Assembly: GCA_946699065.1 (NCBI GenBank)
Contig: CAMPDV010000091.1
Span: 744,001 to 808,000, forward strand
Length of the DNA: 64,000 nucleotides
Direction: 5' to 3'
Source: Loxodes magnus
Lineage: Eukaryota; Ciliophora; Karyorelictea; Loxodida; Loxodidae
Shown here piece after piece: positions 50,711 through 63,547 of the stretch. Under the pieces are notes generated by a model. That model saw nothing but the letters and a program-made list of their open reading frames with translations, had not been told where the DNA came from and ran no database searches. The translations under genes were made by a program, and so were the position numbers. Within the stretch, counting starts at the first letter, position 1, and the number at the start of each line of letters is the position of its first letter.

Positions 50711-51918
50711 GATATTTTGATATTTTACCCAAATTTTAATTTAATGACTACTCATATTTATAACTAATATCTCAACTTCTCTTTATTCTTACCTTTTTTT
50801 CAGTCATTGACCAAAACTCTGTCTAAATACAAGTCTTTAGGCAACTATAGTAACTGTAAGACTGAAACTGTAATATTATTCTGAATTATTACTCTTAGAA
50901 CATTGAATTTACCATCTAAAGAACGAGCTAGAAGCAAAGATTTACTCATTAGCTAAGACAAAAAATAAAAAAGTTAATCATTCGAAAGTAAATTGGACAA
51001 GCAAAAAGATCGAATATCTCTGATTTAAATCACAAAGGTGCTTGATACTAAATGCAATAGAAGCACAACAATTATTTAACTATACAATCGTCATCGATAG
51101 GCATTCTTAAGTTATCTCAGCTTTATAAAATCCTTAAACATATTAATTTCAGAATTAACCTCGATTCTAGATATGAAATAAAAGCATATAAAACATCTAA
51201 ATAATAAAGCTATAAAATAAGCATAAAGGCATAAAGAAATTAATAGTACTAGATATTTAATTTAGTGATTCTTATGAATATCATCTTAGTTTAAATTCTG
51301 ATAAGCTGTTTAGTTTAGACTAATAGTCTCTTCTAAAAGTATTAGCGTTAGCTATATAACCATTATTGATATGATGTTGAGTCTTTGCTTTAATATTTTA
51401 CATCTATGTATGCTATCTAAAGGGTTTTTACCTAAAGCATTTAGTTTAAAATAACAGGATGTTGCTAGTTCTAGATTTCTTTTAATTTTAAGCTTAAAGG
51501 TGATTTAAACATAAAATGTAATGATTTAGTGATTCATATATTATACCTCTATCTCAGTAGCTAAATATGCTAAATACATCTTATAAATATAAGAATTTCA
51601 CTTTTATATCAGACTAAGAAACTAAGAAATAGTATATAAGGACCAAAGATAGAGAAGCTATCTGATGTGAGTTAAAGAGAATATCTAGAAGTTCGAAAGT
51701 TAGGACTTAGAGTTCTAGTATGAAAGCTAAGTTAAATGTATTTCATTCTAATAATTAAACTTTAGGATTAAAGAACTACACTTCATCATATGGAACTGCA
51801 ATCGTAGTTAATTAGATAATATTCTATCCGAAGTGCTTTCATAAGAAGCTACTTTTGTAGTTAATATATTAAGACATTAATCATTTAAAGCTAGAGAGAT
51901 AAAAGATAAAGCATAATC
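50711..51918. other. AT-rich intergenic
   Basis: No gene supported. Confidence 0.4.
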
Positions 51919-53025
51919 ATGTCCATATATCAAAGCAATCTTATAAAAATTATTTACTTGACAGTGGATTCCAGTAATCATGGTAAATCCTACGAAAGTT
52001 AAGTGTCTTGCTTCATAAAGCTAACTTTATTATTTTCGCTAATTAATTTAAATCAGCTAAGAATAAAAAAATTAATAGGCTAAAACTTAAAATCTAACTA
52101 AGGTATCTACAATTAGGACTATAACCTTAAATAAATTCTAGATATACACTATTAAATTTGGTTCTACAACAGATACACAAATATTTCAAGAAATCATCAA
52201 AACTAATTAAATGTATAAGTTTAGAAAAAAATAAACCTAAAAGAGAGGAAAGAGAACAAATATTACATAGTAGCTTTAAATAGTAAACTTGCAAAATTTC
52301 AAATAAATAAGATCTATTTAGAAATGAAATTAGATCCTAATAATATAAGTAAAACAAAAGAGCAATATTTTAAAATAATTGTATGACTAATTAATAATTA
52401 AGGATATAATTCAAGTTCCAGTTCAGATACTTTTAATCACTTGATGATAAATTGCTTTAAAGGAATAGGTATAGATAACATAAAGTTCTTAACTTAGTAA
52501 TCATTTATAGTTTTTGTCCTACAGAAGAGAATATAATTTGATACTCTAGGTAAAAATTTCAGGAACAATATGATAAATCCTTTCTTTCTTTAAGATTGAA
52601 AATAATAGTCAATCGCTTAAAGGAGTAATATCCCCATTAAATAGAAAAAAGAAGAATGCTATTGAAAAGAAAGTTCGGTAATTATCGTGAATTAAATTCT
52701 AACTTAAATAGCATAAAAAAGTTAAAGGTTTTTGAGTTTAGAAAGGAATAGTTTAGTAGAAATGGAAGAAGAAATCTTAACTATTAGCTTCTAACTTAAT
52801 CGATAAATCTTAACTATAACATATCATTTATCCTTAATAACTAACTAGAGCTTTATAAGATACTTTCTCTTTACTCTGCTAATTTAATATCCCCCACTTC
52901 CTTTGATCTTTTAATTAAAGCTTATCAAAGCAACGCTTTTAATTTCGCCTGACATCTGAAATAGATCTGATTATAACATCAAGCATAGTTTATTAATTAA
53001 AATAACACTAATAAAAATAGACTGA
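51919..53025 (+). CDS. Hypothetical protein
   Basis: ATG 51919 to UGA 53023-53025, 368 residues, with internal UGA read as Trp. Convincing stretches are NHGKSYESQVSCFIKLTLLF, KEENKYYIVALNSKLA-like sequence near residue 115, KLDPNNISKTKEQYFKIIV, then IKQKKEECYWKESSVIIVNQ and LSLERNSLVEMEEEILTISF. The C-terminal part is hydrophobic. No domain is recognised. The call rests on charge pattern and length. Confidence 0.4.
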
Positions 53026-54126
53026 AAGCTTTTATTTACGGTACTTGTCGAAAAATGCATTAGGATGCTAAGTCTATCAAAGAATACCTTAAGGTTATAT
53101 ATTAATTTATTACACCTCATTCCATCTAATTTAGTGGAATATAAGATAAGATATAAACATTAAAATCCTTTAATGCTGCTTCTTTGATGATTCTCCTTAA
53201 AACTATTATTATAGATTTGATGATTAAACCTTATGGAACTTAAAGATATTTTATGCAGCTCTTTTATTATATGGAAAATACATTAAATTACAGAGAGTTT
53301 TACCATTTTTCAAATCCTAACTTCTCCCGTCTATCTCCTATATTTACTGATCTGGACTTGCTTATGTTAATACTAACATAAGCCTCGCCAGACAGTTTCT
53401 TACAAAGTAGTCATGAAAGCTTCACTTTTTACAAGGTCCTAACCCAGTAATCACCCTATCGGTCTTGCGTCTATCTTGCCAAGTATGTGCCTCTCCATTT
53501 ATAATTTTATAATTTTATAGCTTTTTGGACTTAAATAATTCAACATGATTGACAGTTCTTGATTGTTTAATTTAGAGCAATAAACTTAAAAATATGGATG
53601 TTTAAATCAAATTAGCTGTAAAATATCAAAGCATAAAGAGGTCTAATAATCAATGCTAGAAAAACTGAAGATAGCTAAGAAAATACACAGAAAAGAGTAC
53701 CTAGAAATATAAAAATAGCTGATAGACTAAAGGCAGATTACTTGAGTTTAGCTTAAAAGGAAATATTAAGGCTAACCAAAATTAAAATTAGCCAAATAAG
53801 TTATATTTTTCATATATCAAGCTAAGAGCATAAAGTTTACTAAATCTACGTTTGAAGGATTTAAGTTAATAAGCTGAAAATTAGAATTAATTAAATCTGA
53901 TCATCTTAGTAGAGAGATAAAAGTATATATCTTAGCTAAAAAATAAAAGTGATTGAACTAGCTTAATTTGATCCCCTTGTTTGTTAGTTTCTTTAATTTT
54001 AGTAATCTTAAAATTTAAATTATTAAAGGCTAAACAATGGAGATTTAGGCTTTTATTTAGTTAATATACAAAATTAGGGTTATTTGTTGAACTGAATGAG
54101 ATAATTAGAAAGTAGTGAGAAATAAA
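53026..54126. other. Intergenic with a structured-RNA candidate
   Basis: AT-rich except for the GC-raised block at 53315-53510, listed separately. Confidence 0.4.
53315..53510. ncRNA. Candidate structured non-coding RNA
   Basis: A GC-raised island in AT-rich sequence with a perfect 10-bp hairpin: GCTTATGTTA at 53360-53369, loop ATAC, TAACATAAGC at 53374-53383. The word CGTCTATCT occurs twice (near 53330 and 53470) and CTTGCCAAG makes a small palindrome. I compared it by eye with snRNA, SRP, RNase P and telomerase motifs and found no match. Strand unknown. Confidence 0.35.
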
Positions 54127-54522
54127 ATGAAGCAGAAGAAAAGACTTTAGTAAATAAGTGTTGAAAGGACCAAAAAGTAAATAAAGTAATAAAGACTTCA
54201 AAAGTTTGATTCTATAATGTAGAAAATCACAGCAAATGATGCTTTGAGCTATTAATAGTTATTAGATATTAGATATTTAAAGCTTGGGTGAAAAATTTTG
54301 GTCACACAGAAAAAAGCATCTTGAATCAGCTTGAAAATTTAAAGAGGTAAACCTATGGTAGCTAAAAATAGAACTGACCAGGAGTAAAAATTCTATTAGA
54401 GTACTATTTAACAAACGTTCTTATAACAGGCCTCTAACAATAAAAAAGGGCATCTTTAAAATTCATCTTAATAAACATATCAAACTTCTTAGTTTCCAAA
54501 GATATCAATAGCTAAAAATTGA
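54127..54522 (+). CDS. Small hypothetical basic protein
   Basis: ATG 54127 to UGA 54520-54522, 131 residues. MKQKKRLQQISVERTKKQIK is followed by FDSIMQKITANDALSYQQLL and KLGWKILVTQKKAS. The C-terminal part is Gln/Asn/Ser-rich. The basic N-terminus suggests nucleic-acid contact, but there is no domain evidence. Confidence 0.4.
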
Positions 54523-54906
54523 TTTAAAATTGCTTTATAGATCAGGTCTTAAACTACACACATATAGTTAGTAATTTACATATCAGCTCTTTCTAATTTA
54601 ATCTATAATAAAGCAATAAAATAATAGAAACTAATACTAGCAAATCTCCCTAGATAAAGGTCACAGTTTTAGGTCTAAGTAAGTTTGTAATTAATTACAA
54701 AGAGAGAGGAGAAATAATATTCTATAAAGTTCTAGTGATTAAAGGTTATATATGATATCTATATTTCTTAGCTGGTATTTAAAACTTAGTCATTAAAGTT
54801 CTATATTAATCATCACCAAGATTGGTGCTACATAGAGAGAGTAAATATAATATACTATACTAAAGCTTATGTGAATGTACTCGTCTATAACTATCATTTT
54901 TAATTA
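54523..54906. other. AT-rich intergenic
   Basis: Nothing recognised. Confidence 0.4.
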
Positions 54907-55515
54907 ATGACTGATTATGAAAAATAGGCTTTAAAATAGAAAATTAAAGAATTTTCTACTAGAAATTCCAGTAATAAATCTAAAGGAAAAAGTTAGGTTT
55001 GTAGAAGATACTAAATAGAATACTGCTTATAGTTAAAGATCTTCTATGTATTTCCAAGTTTATTAGGAAGAGTTTTCTTAGAAGGCATTTAAGAGAATCA
55101 TAAGCTAGATAGGGATAAAATAAGTTAAGTATATTGAAGAATAGTCTAAGTGCAAAAGAAAGAAACTATGATTTCACGTATAATTCTAGAATATTTAAAT
55201 TGATTTAATATCAAAAAACAGAGAACTAAAAAAAGGAAAAATTAAGTTAAATAATTTTCCATTTTTACATTTTTCAAACACCAAAGAACTCTATTTTTAA
55301 TCTAAAACATAAGGAAAAAATAAATTATAAGACAAATATAAATAAATGAAGAGTCAAGAAGATAAGAATGTGAAATAGTAAATTTATTCGTTTGTAGCTT
55401 ATTAGTATAAATAATTGCATAGGAATTATTTCTATTAAATAAAGGAAAATAAGATATAAATACTCAGACTAAAGGAGAGCTTTAAGATTTCGTAAGAAAT
55501 TCAAATATTTTGTGA
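54907..55515 (+). CDS. Hypothetical protein
   Basis: ATG 54907 to tandem UGA UGA at 55513-55518, 202 residues. MTDYEKQALKQKIKEFSTRN, LGRVFLEGIQENHKLDRDKI and EESRRQECEIVNLFVCSLLV read well; a Phe/Lys-rich middle is weaker. No family is recognised. Confidence 0.4.
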
Positions 55516-56521
55516 TGAAAAGATTTAAATTAAGAAATGAAAAAAATGGACAATAAAATAACTTGGATTTAAAAGCTTTTAGCATTCATATTTTGCGACA
55601 AAATACTTGATAATGGTCTATAAATTTAACTTAGTTTAGTAAATTTTAAAACTAAAAAACTAAGAAAATAATTAAAATCAACTGGAATTTAAAGAATAAA
55701 CCTATTTATTTGTCTCTAAAGTCTATGAAAGCCATGTTAGTTGTAGAAATTTAGAAAGTTTAGTCTATTAGTATAAGATTTACTATTTTCCAGCAATTGA
55801 ATTCTTTAGAAAATGCCATGCTAAATAAAAATATATCAGCTTCTTATAGCCATACTTTAGCTTATCTAAGATAGTAAAGTATCTAGCCCTTTTTTCCTTT
55901 TATCTCAAATAAAATTTTTAAAGATAAGATAAAAAATTTGATCGCTCTTGGGTAATTAAGTTTTATAATTGAAAGGAGTAAGAAGAATCTTAAGATTTAT
56001 CAGTTTGATCTTTAGTTTCTTTCAATAGTTAAATATAAAATTTCATGACATATAAAGCTAAATTTCATATTACATAAGTCATAATAAGAAATATAGATAA
56101 TATTAAAAGAGCAGCTAAAACTATAATAGACATATAAATAATCATTATATTATATGAACTAGCTACATATTCCCACCTATTTAAGTTAAAAAAGCTTTAT
56201 TTCATTCGATGAAATTTATAGAGGAAATAGCGAAAGAGTGTTATAATACTGATACAGCAATATTTATACTTTTAAGTTGATTATAAAATTTGATGGCATA
56301 CAGAAATAAACTTCATAGCTTAAATCTTTTTTAATTTTAGATCGAAATCATTTAAAGTATCTCTTTAATACTTTTACGAGGATTAAATTTAGTATTATGT
56401 TGATTGATTATAGATAAAGGTATTCAATTTATTGAACTTAAAATTTATTTATCTATATAGATTTTAAATTATAAAGTCAAATTCTTTTTTTAATGAAGAG
56501 AAGCTTCGCTAATTTGACTTT
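55516..56521. other. AT-rich intergenic
   Basis: No gene supported. Confidence 0.4.
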
Positions 56522-57846
56522 ATGCTGCAAAGAAATTTCTCTTTCTCAGGGATTTTTATTTTTAATATGCGAATTTTATTTTTCTTTCTGTATTAATATT
56601 TTGCGTTGATATCTGGGTTGATATATGCTGTATAGAATGTTCAAGGAGTTTAGCTAGTTCTGGAAATGTATTTTAAATAAATATAATTATAGTTATATTT
56701 GCTTATATATTGCTTCTTATTATTCAAAGAAGCTAGCTCTTTAGAGTCAGTATGCTAATACTGTAGATGTAATACCTAAAGTTCATTGGTAAATTTCTCG
56801 AAGAAAATGAGATTTTAAGCTAAAATAAAAATAATATCTTAGAGTTGTCATCCCATACATTTAAGTATCTTTATTCTATTATCATTGAGAACTAAAATAG
56901 CGATTCTAATAACTTTAGAGGAGAAGATCAAGATACTGTCTTTCTAAAATTGAGAAGTTAGTTCTAACTGATTATTTAGTCACTTAAACATCTGTAATAG
57001 ATGGCAATTTTAATTTAAAATGAAGGATAATTTTAATTAGTTTGGAGTACTAAGTTAGAGAGTTAAATATACAGCAATATAAAATGCGTTTATAACTTAA
57101 TTAATATTAAATCTCTATCTAAGTTAAAAAATCTCTCAGTAATGCTTTTCATTTTTCTCTAGTTATCTATTTCTTAAGAACTTTTAATATAGCTATTAGA
57201 TCAAACGATGTCAAATTTTCTAAAGCATTATAAATACCTATTATCATAATATAATAAGGACTGGTATAACTATCTTTACTATAGAGACTATAACTAAAAG
57301 GTACCAAAGTTAACTTGATCACTTTAACTTTACTCTTTTGAAGTGATATATTAAGAATGTTATTTCTTTCAATTCTTAATACTAGAAGGTTTATAATGGA
57401 ATTATCCATAGGAAATAATTTTTATTCCACTTATGGTTTTAAATAGCTTATCAATACTTAAACATTTCAACCTTAAATTAGATGTTAATCTGATTGTGTT
57501 TTTAAAGTAAAATGACAATAATAGAGAAAGAATAACTAAGTAGATAGATAATGAACTAAATATAAAGAAACTAAGATGTATAAGTTACGTATTTGCATAG
57601 ATATATGTCTTGCTAGAAGTATATCACATTAACTCTAAATAAATCTTTGTTTTAAACCTAGTAACGAAAGATTAAAAAATTAGAAAATTTAAGACTTTCA
57701 AGGCGACTTGTGGGAGCTTCTTTGGAAATTTAGATTTATAAGCTTATAAAATTAGAGCAATAATAGGATAAAGGCTATTTGTCAATATTTTTATATATTA
57801 AAGAGCAAATTTTTAGGATAATTACTTAAATGCAAATTAGATTTGA
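56522..57846 (+). CDS. Membrane protein with charged coiled region, function unknown
   Basis: Exons 56522-56749 and 56767-57846 give about 435 residues, ending at UGA 57844-57846. The N-terminal 80 residues are hydrophobic, with two likely membrane segments (GIFIFNMRILFFFLYQYFAL; LQLYLLIYCFLLF). They are followed by a charged helical region: FIGKFLEENEILSQNKNNIL, SDSNNFRGEDQDTVFLKLRS, ISQELLIQLLDQTMSNFLKH, KQNDNNRERITKQIDNELNI. The first UGA stop may itself be Trp or avoided by another intron, because a good frame continues from 57830 (QIRFDHISSDITDFKTEELK) to beyond 58400. No family is recognised. Confidence 0.45.
56750..56766 (+). other. Probable 17-nt intron
   Basis: GTATGCTAATACTGTAG, with GT-AG ends and an internal CTAAT resembling a branch point. 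Removal joins ASSLES to MQYLKFIGKFLEENE in frame; reading through leaves the downstream frame disconnected. Confidence 0.5.
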
Positions 57847-58640
57847 TCATATCTCATCTGATATAACCGATTTTAAAACTGAAGAGTTAAAGCAGTTTAA
57901 ATCTTTAGATTTATACTTCTTTGGTTTTGTGATTTAATACTCTTAAAGTGTTAAATATAGTTATTCAATGAACTCATTCAAACAAATCTTAATGCTAATA
58001 GTCTAATCTAATATTCTATTTCTGCCCATTATAAATTAGCGATTAAATACTCTAATTTAAAAGCTTAATGTATAGAAATAACTTCTCGGAAGATCTATCT
58101 TGTAAGAGAATTCCCTTATTCTTTTAGATATATATGCAAAGTATTTGAGAACTATATATCTATTAAAATTAATATGGCTTAAACTTATTTTTTTATATTT
58201 AATCCCTGAAAAATCTAATTGGTATTGCATAAATATTAGTAAGTTCAAGAATAGAAGCATACTATGGTATGCTTAAACTAATATTTTCTTTATCAATTCT
58301 TATCAAATTACCTTCACTAAATCATATCATAATACCCATTTATGCATTTCTAAATTCAGTGTTGAAGTAAAATTTAAGGAAGAAAAAAAAAGGTTTGCAA
58401 TGAACTTATCTACCTAATTTTTTTTGCTGGTTAAGTTTCTTTAATAGCAAAAGAAAACAGAACCATTGAACCATTTTTAAAATAAAAAGCCTAACATTCA
58501 TATTTTCTACAATTTTAATTAAATAACTATAAAAAATAAAGCATACTCAGTAATAACTTAAATCGATATTTTTAGAAATAAGATATTTAATTATGTATTA
58601 AACCTAAACTATAGAAGAAAGTAGTTAGTACTATGACTAG
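57847..58640 (+). other. Possible C-terminal continuation of the upstream gene
   Basis: From 57830 a plus frame reads QIRFDHISSDITDFKTEELK, MNSFKQILMLIVQSNILFLP and NQRLNTLIQKLNVQKQLLGR and remains open to about 58640. It may be a third exon of the gene before it, or a separate gene with overlapping start. Confidence 0.3.
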
Positions 58641-60698
58641 TTATAATAGAAAATAGTGGTTTAAATTTGAATAATAAATTATAACAATGTTTTATAACAC
58701 GGAAAGCTCATAAAAAATTTTATTATGTAGAATATGTTTCGACGAAAATAAGAGTAAAGTATAAAAAATGAAATGAAATAAAGAAGAAATACTTAGAAAA
58801 AATACTGAATAAAGGATTATAAAAAACAATTAGATTAAGACATTAAATTAAAATTGTAATTTGGTATCAATACTCTAAGCTAATTTAGAATAAGAATGGT
58901 ATTGATAAGCTTGTCTTTAGAAAAAATTATATTATTTTAATTCTATAAAGGCTACATAAAAAAGAACTATTTAAGAGATATGAGAGATAAATGTAAAAGG
59001 GATTATATATTAATCCAGGATCTGCTAAAAGTTAGAAGAAATTTAATCACAATAAAAAGTCTTTTTATCTTTATTTCAAATAAATAAAAATAATAAAATT
59101 TCTAGCTACAAGAGATGACATGAAAAATAATTACGAAATAAAACTTTTTAAAGAAATTAAAAAAAAATTATAAATGAACTAGTGAAAGTATTAATCATAA
59201 ATTCTTGAGAGAAATCAGAAGCAACGTACAAGAAATAAAAGATTAAAAAAATTCTGATAAAAATATTTAAAAAGCATTTAAAAAATTATAAAATAAAAAA
59301 AAAATTAACTTCTAAATATTTTAATTATATTTTTTTTCTTCATTTTTACTAGAAATCTCATATTTCTTAAGTTAAAACTTCTTAAACTAGACGAAAAAAA
59401 AACACTACACACTTGAGTACAGATTTTCTAAATATTTTACTTATTTTTCAGCTTCTCTTTTCTATTAAATCTATATAAATCTTACTTTCATGCCGCTCAA
59501 AATAGATAAAAATAAAACACTTAAACTGAATAAAGATTATATAAATTCAATCACAATTTTCAACTACACTTTTCTTAGAAATCTTTTAATTCTTACTTTC
59601 CAAACTCATTAAACTTATTTTCTCAAAACCATTAAACATCTTAATGTTGATTTTCTTGCTTTTTATCTTTTTTAGCTTTATATTTTTTAACCCCTTTTTT
59701 GTTTTTTTCTTAAATAAAATCTTTTATCTTTTCTTTTGAATTTTGTTTTACTTTTTATATTTATCACTATTTTTAGATTTTTAGATTTTACTTTTCAAAT
59801 ATTATATTAAGCTTTTTCTTCTTATTTTTTTTATTTATCTTTTTAGATTTTTTTTACTTATGAAAGTTTTCACTTTTCTTTAATAACCTATTTATTGTTC
59901 TAACTGTTTAACATTTTCAAATATATAATTGCTAAAATTCTTTTTTTATTCTTTTCTTATTCTGTTTTTTTTATTTCAATACATACTTTAGATTTTTTAT
60001 TCATACATTTTTTTTTTTTCCTTATTTTTATGCTCTACAAAATTTCTATGATTTGAAAATAAAAAGAGATGTAATTTTTTTTATATATTTTTCTCTACTA
60101 AAAAAAGCTTTTTTAATATATTTGTATAAGGTTTAATTTATTAAATATTTTATTTTTATATATATCTCAACTTCATTTTCTATATAGTTTAATCATATTA
60201 TTCTCTCACTCGAAATATTTTTTCAATGAATTATTATATAGCAAATTTTTCTTCCTTGCGTTCAAAATCTGTCATTTTTCTTATTTTTTGTCGAGTATTT
60301 AACTCAACATATTTAGTAAATAAACTTTATAGAATTGAAATAAAAATTTTATACGTTTTCTTTTCATTAAAAAATTCAATTAAGCATGTTTTTAAGATAA
60401 TATATAGTATTCTTTTTTTTGTTTTTAATATTTATTCCTTTTTAACTTTCTTAATCAAGTTTTCCTTAACTTTAGTCCTTCAGGAAAATGTCCTCTTGTG
60501 TTAACGCTGAGCATAAAATGATTTTTTCATTTTTGCAATTTTCAGGGCTTTAATATTCCGAAATAAAAAAAAATAGCCTTTTAATATTCACTATAACAAA
60601 AAAAATTTTCTTATAGTAAAAAATTATAACACTATTATTATTATTATTTAACTAAATGTAAAATAAATATTTGCATACCCTCAGTTTTCAACCAGGTA
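58641..60698. other. Extreme AT-rich, homopolymer-rich spacer
   Basis: Very low G+C with long A runs up to about 59330 and long T runs after it. A 92-codon standard-code frame at 60226-60504 has no supporting feature. No gene is assigned. The strand switch from A-rich to T-rich near 59330 is notable. Confidence 0.6.
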
Positions 60699-61461
60699 TC
60701 AGCGGACAAATTTTTTTCCGTGGTTGTATTCCACGACCTTTTTTATAAGTGGGTGGTTACCACAAAGGAATCTCTTAGTTTTTTATGAGTAATTTTTATT
60801 TATAAACTTCGAATTCGGTAATTCAAAGCTTATTTAGGTTTCTTCAGGTTCTTTGCTCTTCATTGTGCTTGAGTAGCCTTCATTCTTTGAAATGTCTTAG
60901 TAGGTGATATTTAGATTGACAGTACCAACAATTTTTATATTACTTCTCAATTTTCTTTTTTGATAAATCTTTCTTTCTAGCATCTCAATTCTTTTACTTA
61001 TGTTTGAATCTATTTGTTCTTAACTTTATTTTTCTTTAGGCACCTGTTAATGTAGATCTTCTTCTATAATCATTTTTTGCGATTATTTGAAGCTGGATAT
61101 AGACATTTCGTAAAGTTAATTTTCTGTTACTAAACTGTTTTTGATCAGTTAACTTTTAAGAATTAGCAATTCGTTATTTTAATTTTCTAAGCAGTTCATT
61201 AGCTCCCAGATTTTCTCTCCTTGATTAAAGAAAATTTCTTCATATTTTGCAATTTATGCTTTCATTTGTTCAATTTAATTTTAGAGTAATTTATTATTTT
61301 GAATTCCAGGATCAACTTATCCAGTAAGACCGACCATTATTTTTCCCTCTGAAGATGAGCTAGACTCTCGATTCTGCCTTTGTTTTTTAAGTTCCTCAAT
61401 AATCGCTTGCTTTCTTGCTTTTCTTTTTAAAATTCTTTGAAAGATGGATGTTCGACTCCAT
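60699..61461 (-). CDS. Coiled-coil hypothetical protein
   Basis: Minus-strand frame ending at UGA 60699-60701, about 246 residues. From about residue 5 it reads LKRKARKQAIIEELKKQR, a Ser-rich patch, then MVGLTGQVDPGIQNNKLLQN and coiled coil (IAKYEEIFFNQGEKIWELMN; ISKRIEMLERKIYQKRKLRS), ending with RFLCGNHPLIKKVVEYNHGK. The only nearby ATG (61459-61461) is in another frame. A 22-nt GT-AG intron directly after ATGGA would join them, but its 5' site (GTCGAA) is atypical. No family is recognised. Confidence 0.5.
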
Positions 61462-61828
61462 TTTTTTAATTATAATACTATATATAAAGTAAAATTTTCT
61501 AATTGAAATTAAACGTAATTTTACAAGCAAACTTGAATTTAATTTATATAACAATAACTAAAAATTTAATCAAACCACTCAAAATTCAAAAAATTTTTAA
61601 ATAAACCATAACTAAAATTTTTACCTTTGACTTAAAAAAAAACTTAAATATATTAAAAATAAATTAATACTACAAAAAAAATTTAGACTTAGAAAAATAC
61701 CCAGTCTAAAAAAAATTTCCATTTTAATAATGGGATTGAAATAGGAAGAACATACTCCATTATAAAATGAAGCTTAGAGAAATTTGTATTCTTTAATAAA
61801 AAATTTAAATGTATAATCAAAAAATTAC
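61462..61828. other. AT-rich intergenic
   Basis: Spacer between two minus-strand genes; nothing recognised. Confidence 0.5.
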
Positions 61829-63547
61829 TCACTTAATGTATCGACCTGTATCCTCAACACTAATCTAAACATTGCTCATTGTACAATTCTAAAATCTCAG
61901 TCCATAGTCAGCATACGTTCTATTCCAATCAGTCTAAATAATTAAGGAAATTAAACTTACTTAGACCTATTATTAATCAACATTATTCTAAACTCCATTC
62001 AACAATCTACCTATATTCCATCTTCGAATATTGTAATCAATTGATTTGTTATTCAATCGCTCTCCATTACTTGATACTAGTCAATTATTATCCCTTGATA
62101 GTGATAAACTACCCACAGTGTCAGTATGACCCAAGAGTACACATATACATTATCCAGATGATGTATTCCATATTCTTATAGTCTTGTCACATGGTCCAGA
62201 TAAGATAAATTTGCTATTGCCTGAGAATATTACCGAAATCACCCAAGATGTATGTCCTGAAAACACTTTGATACACTACATTGTCTTTACGTCCCATAAT
62301 CTCGCCGTATTATCTCCACTTCCCGATACGATAAACTCTGAATCACTGGATATAGCCACAGATGATACATAACTAGTGTGACCACTCATGGTCTTACAGG
62401 TACCTGTCTTGACGTCCCATAGTCTCACCGTCTTATCTAAACTTCCCGATACGATAAACTCTGAATCACTGGATATAGCCACTGATAATACAGAATCTGT
62501 GTGGCCATTCATGGTCTTGCAGTTACTTGTCTTGACGTCCCATAGTCTCACTGTATTATCATAACTTCCCGATACGATGAACTCTGAATCACTGGATATA
62601 GCCACAGTATATACATAATGTTTGTGACCACTCATGGTCTTACAAGTACCTGTCTTAACTTTCCATAGTCTTACCATATTATCATAACTTCCTGATACGA
62701 TGAACTCTGAATCACTGGATATAGCTACAGCATATACATAACTTGTGTGACCCCTCATGGTCTTACAGGTACCTTTCGCTATGTTGTAGAGTTTTAAAGT
62801 GTAGTCCCAACTACCTGATACTATTAAGTTACTGTCAGAAGAGATGGCCACGGAAGTGACACAATCAATGTGACCAGTAAGGACGTGAGGGTGCTCTGTT
62901 GAGATGGAAGTGAGGTTAGAGTTGGATAAATCACAATTAACGAATTTGGTGTTACGAAGATTCGATTATGTTAGACTGGAATTAGAGAAATTGCAATTGG
63001 TGAAAGTGGTATCTGATAAGTCAGCATTTGTTAAGTCTATGTTTTAGAAATTTAGTTGAGTGAATTCGAAATTCATGTAATTTAACATTGTTAGAGCATT
63101 AGCACCTGCAACTTGCATCTTTAGCTAGTTCTTTGTTAAATTTAAGATCTATAGAAGATTCTGCTAATTCTTCTCTGATTTTAATTGCTCTAAATTGCAA
63201 AGTATCATTGACTTCTTACAAATATTAATCACATTTAAAGGATTATTCAAGATGATACTCATATCAACTTACTTGTTTTGAAATTCGTTGAGAATATTTT
63301 ACAATTGTTGAATACTTTCTATTTTGAGTTCCTAAGGTGGTTAATTTATGTTTTAGACTGGCTAGATTTGTTATTAGATTTTCTGTTAAGCTTCTTATCT
63401 TTATTCTTAAATCTTGATTTCTTCTAATTAAAATTATTTTTAAACTTATTCCTGATTTTAAATCAAAATATTTTATTGATGGATGTGTTTGCTTATAAAA
63501 ATTGTAAAATCTTAAACGCTTGACCTTTACTCTGCACTCATACTCAT
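61829..63547 (-). CDS. WD40-repeat protein with pentapeptide-like N-terminal region
   Basis: Start ATG 63545-63547 (MSMSAEQRSS), stop UGA 61829-61831, about 570 residues. Residues 10-75 are Gln-rich coiled coil. About 75-150 are helical (MSIILNNPLNVINICKKS). Residues about 150-220 show A(D/N)L-type pentapeptide-like repeats (FQNIDLTNADLSDTTFTNCN; QSNLRNTKFVNCDLSNSNL). From about 222 to 500 run seven or so WD40 repeats of the form TMxGHTxxVxxVAISSDSEF, IVSGSxDNTVRLWDVKTGTC. Repeats 2-6 are almost identical. WD40 propellers are protein-binding scaffolds. A 27-nt GT-AG segment near 61960 could be an in-frame intron. One UGA (NNWLVSS) encodes Trp in a late blade. Confidence 0.85.

Noticed and set aside
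60226-60504. 92-codon standard-code frame in the AT-rich spacer
   Set aside because: Phe/Leu/Ile/Lys-only composition in a T-rich stretch with no neighbouring coding signal.
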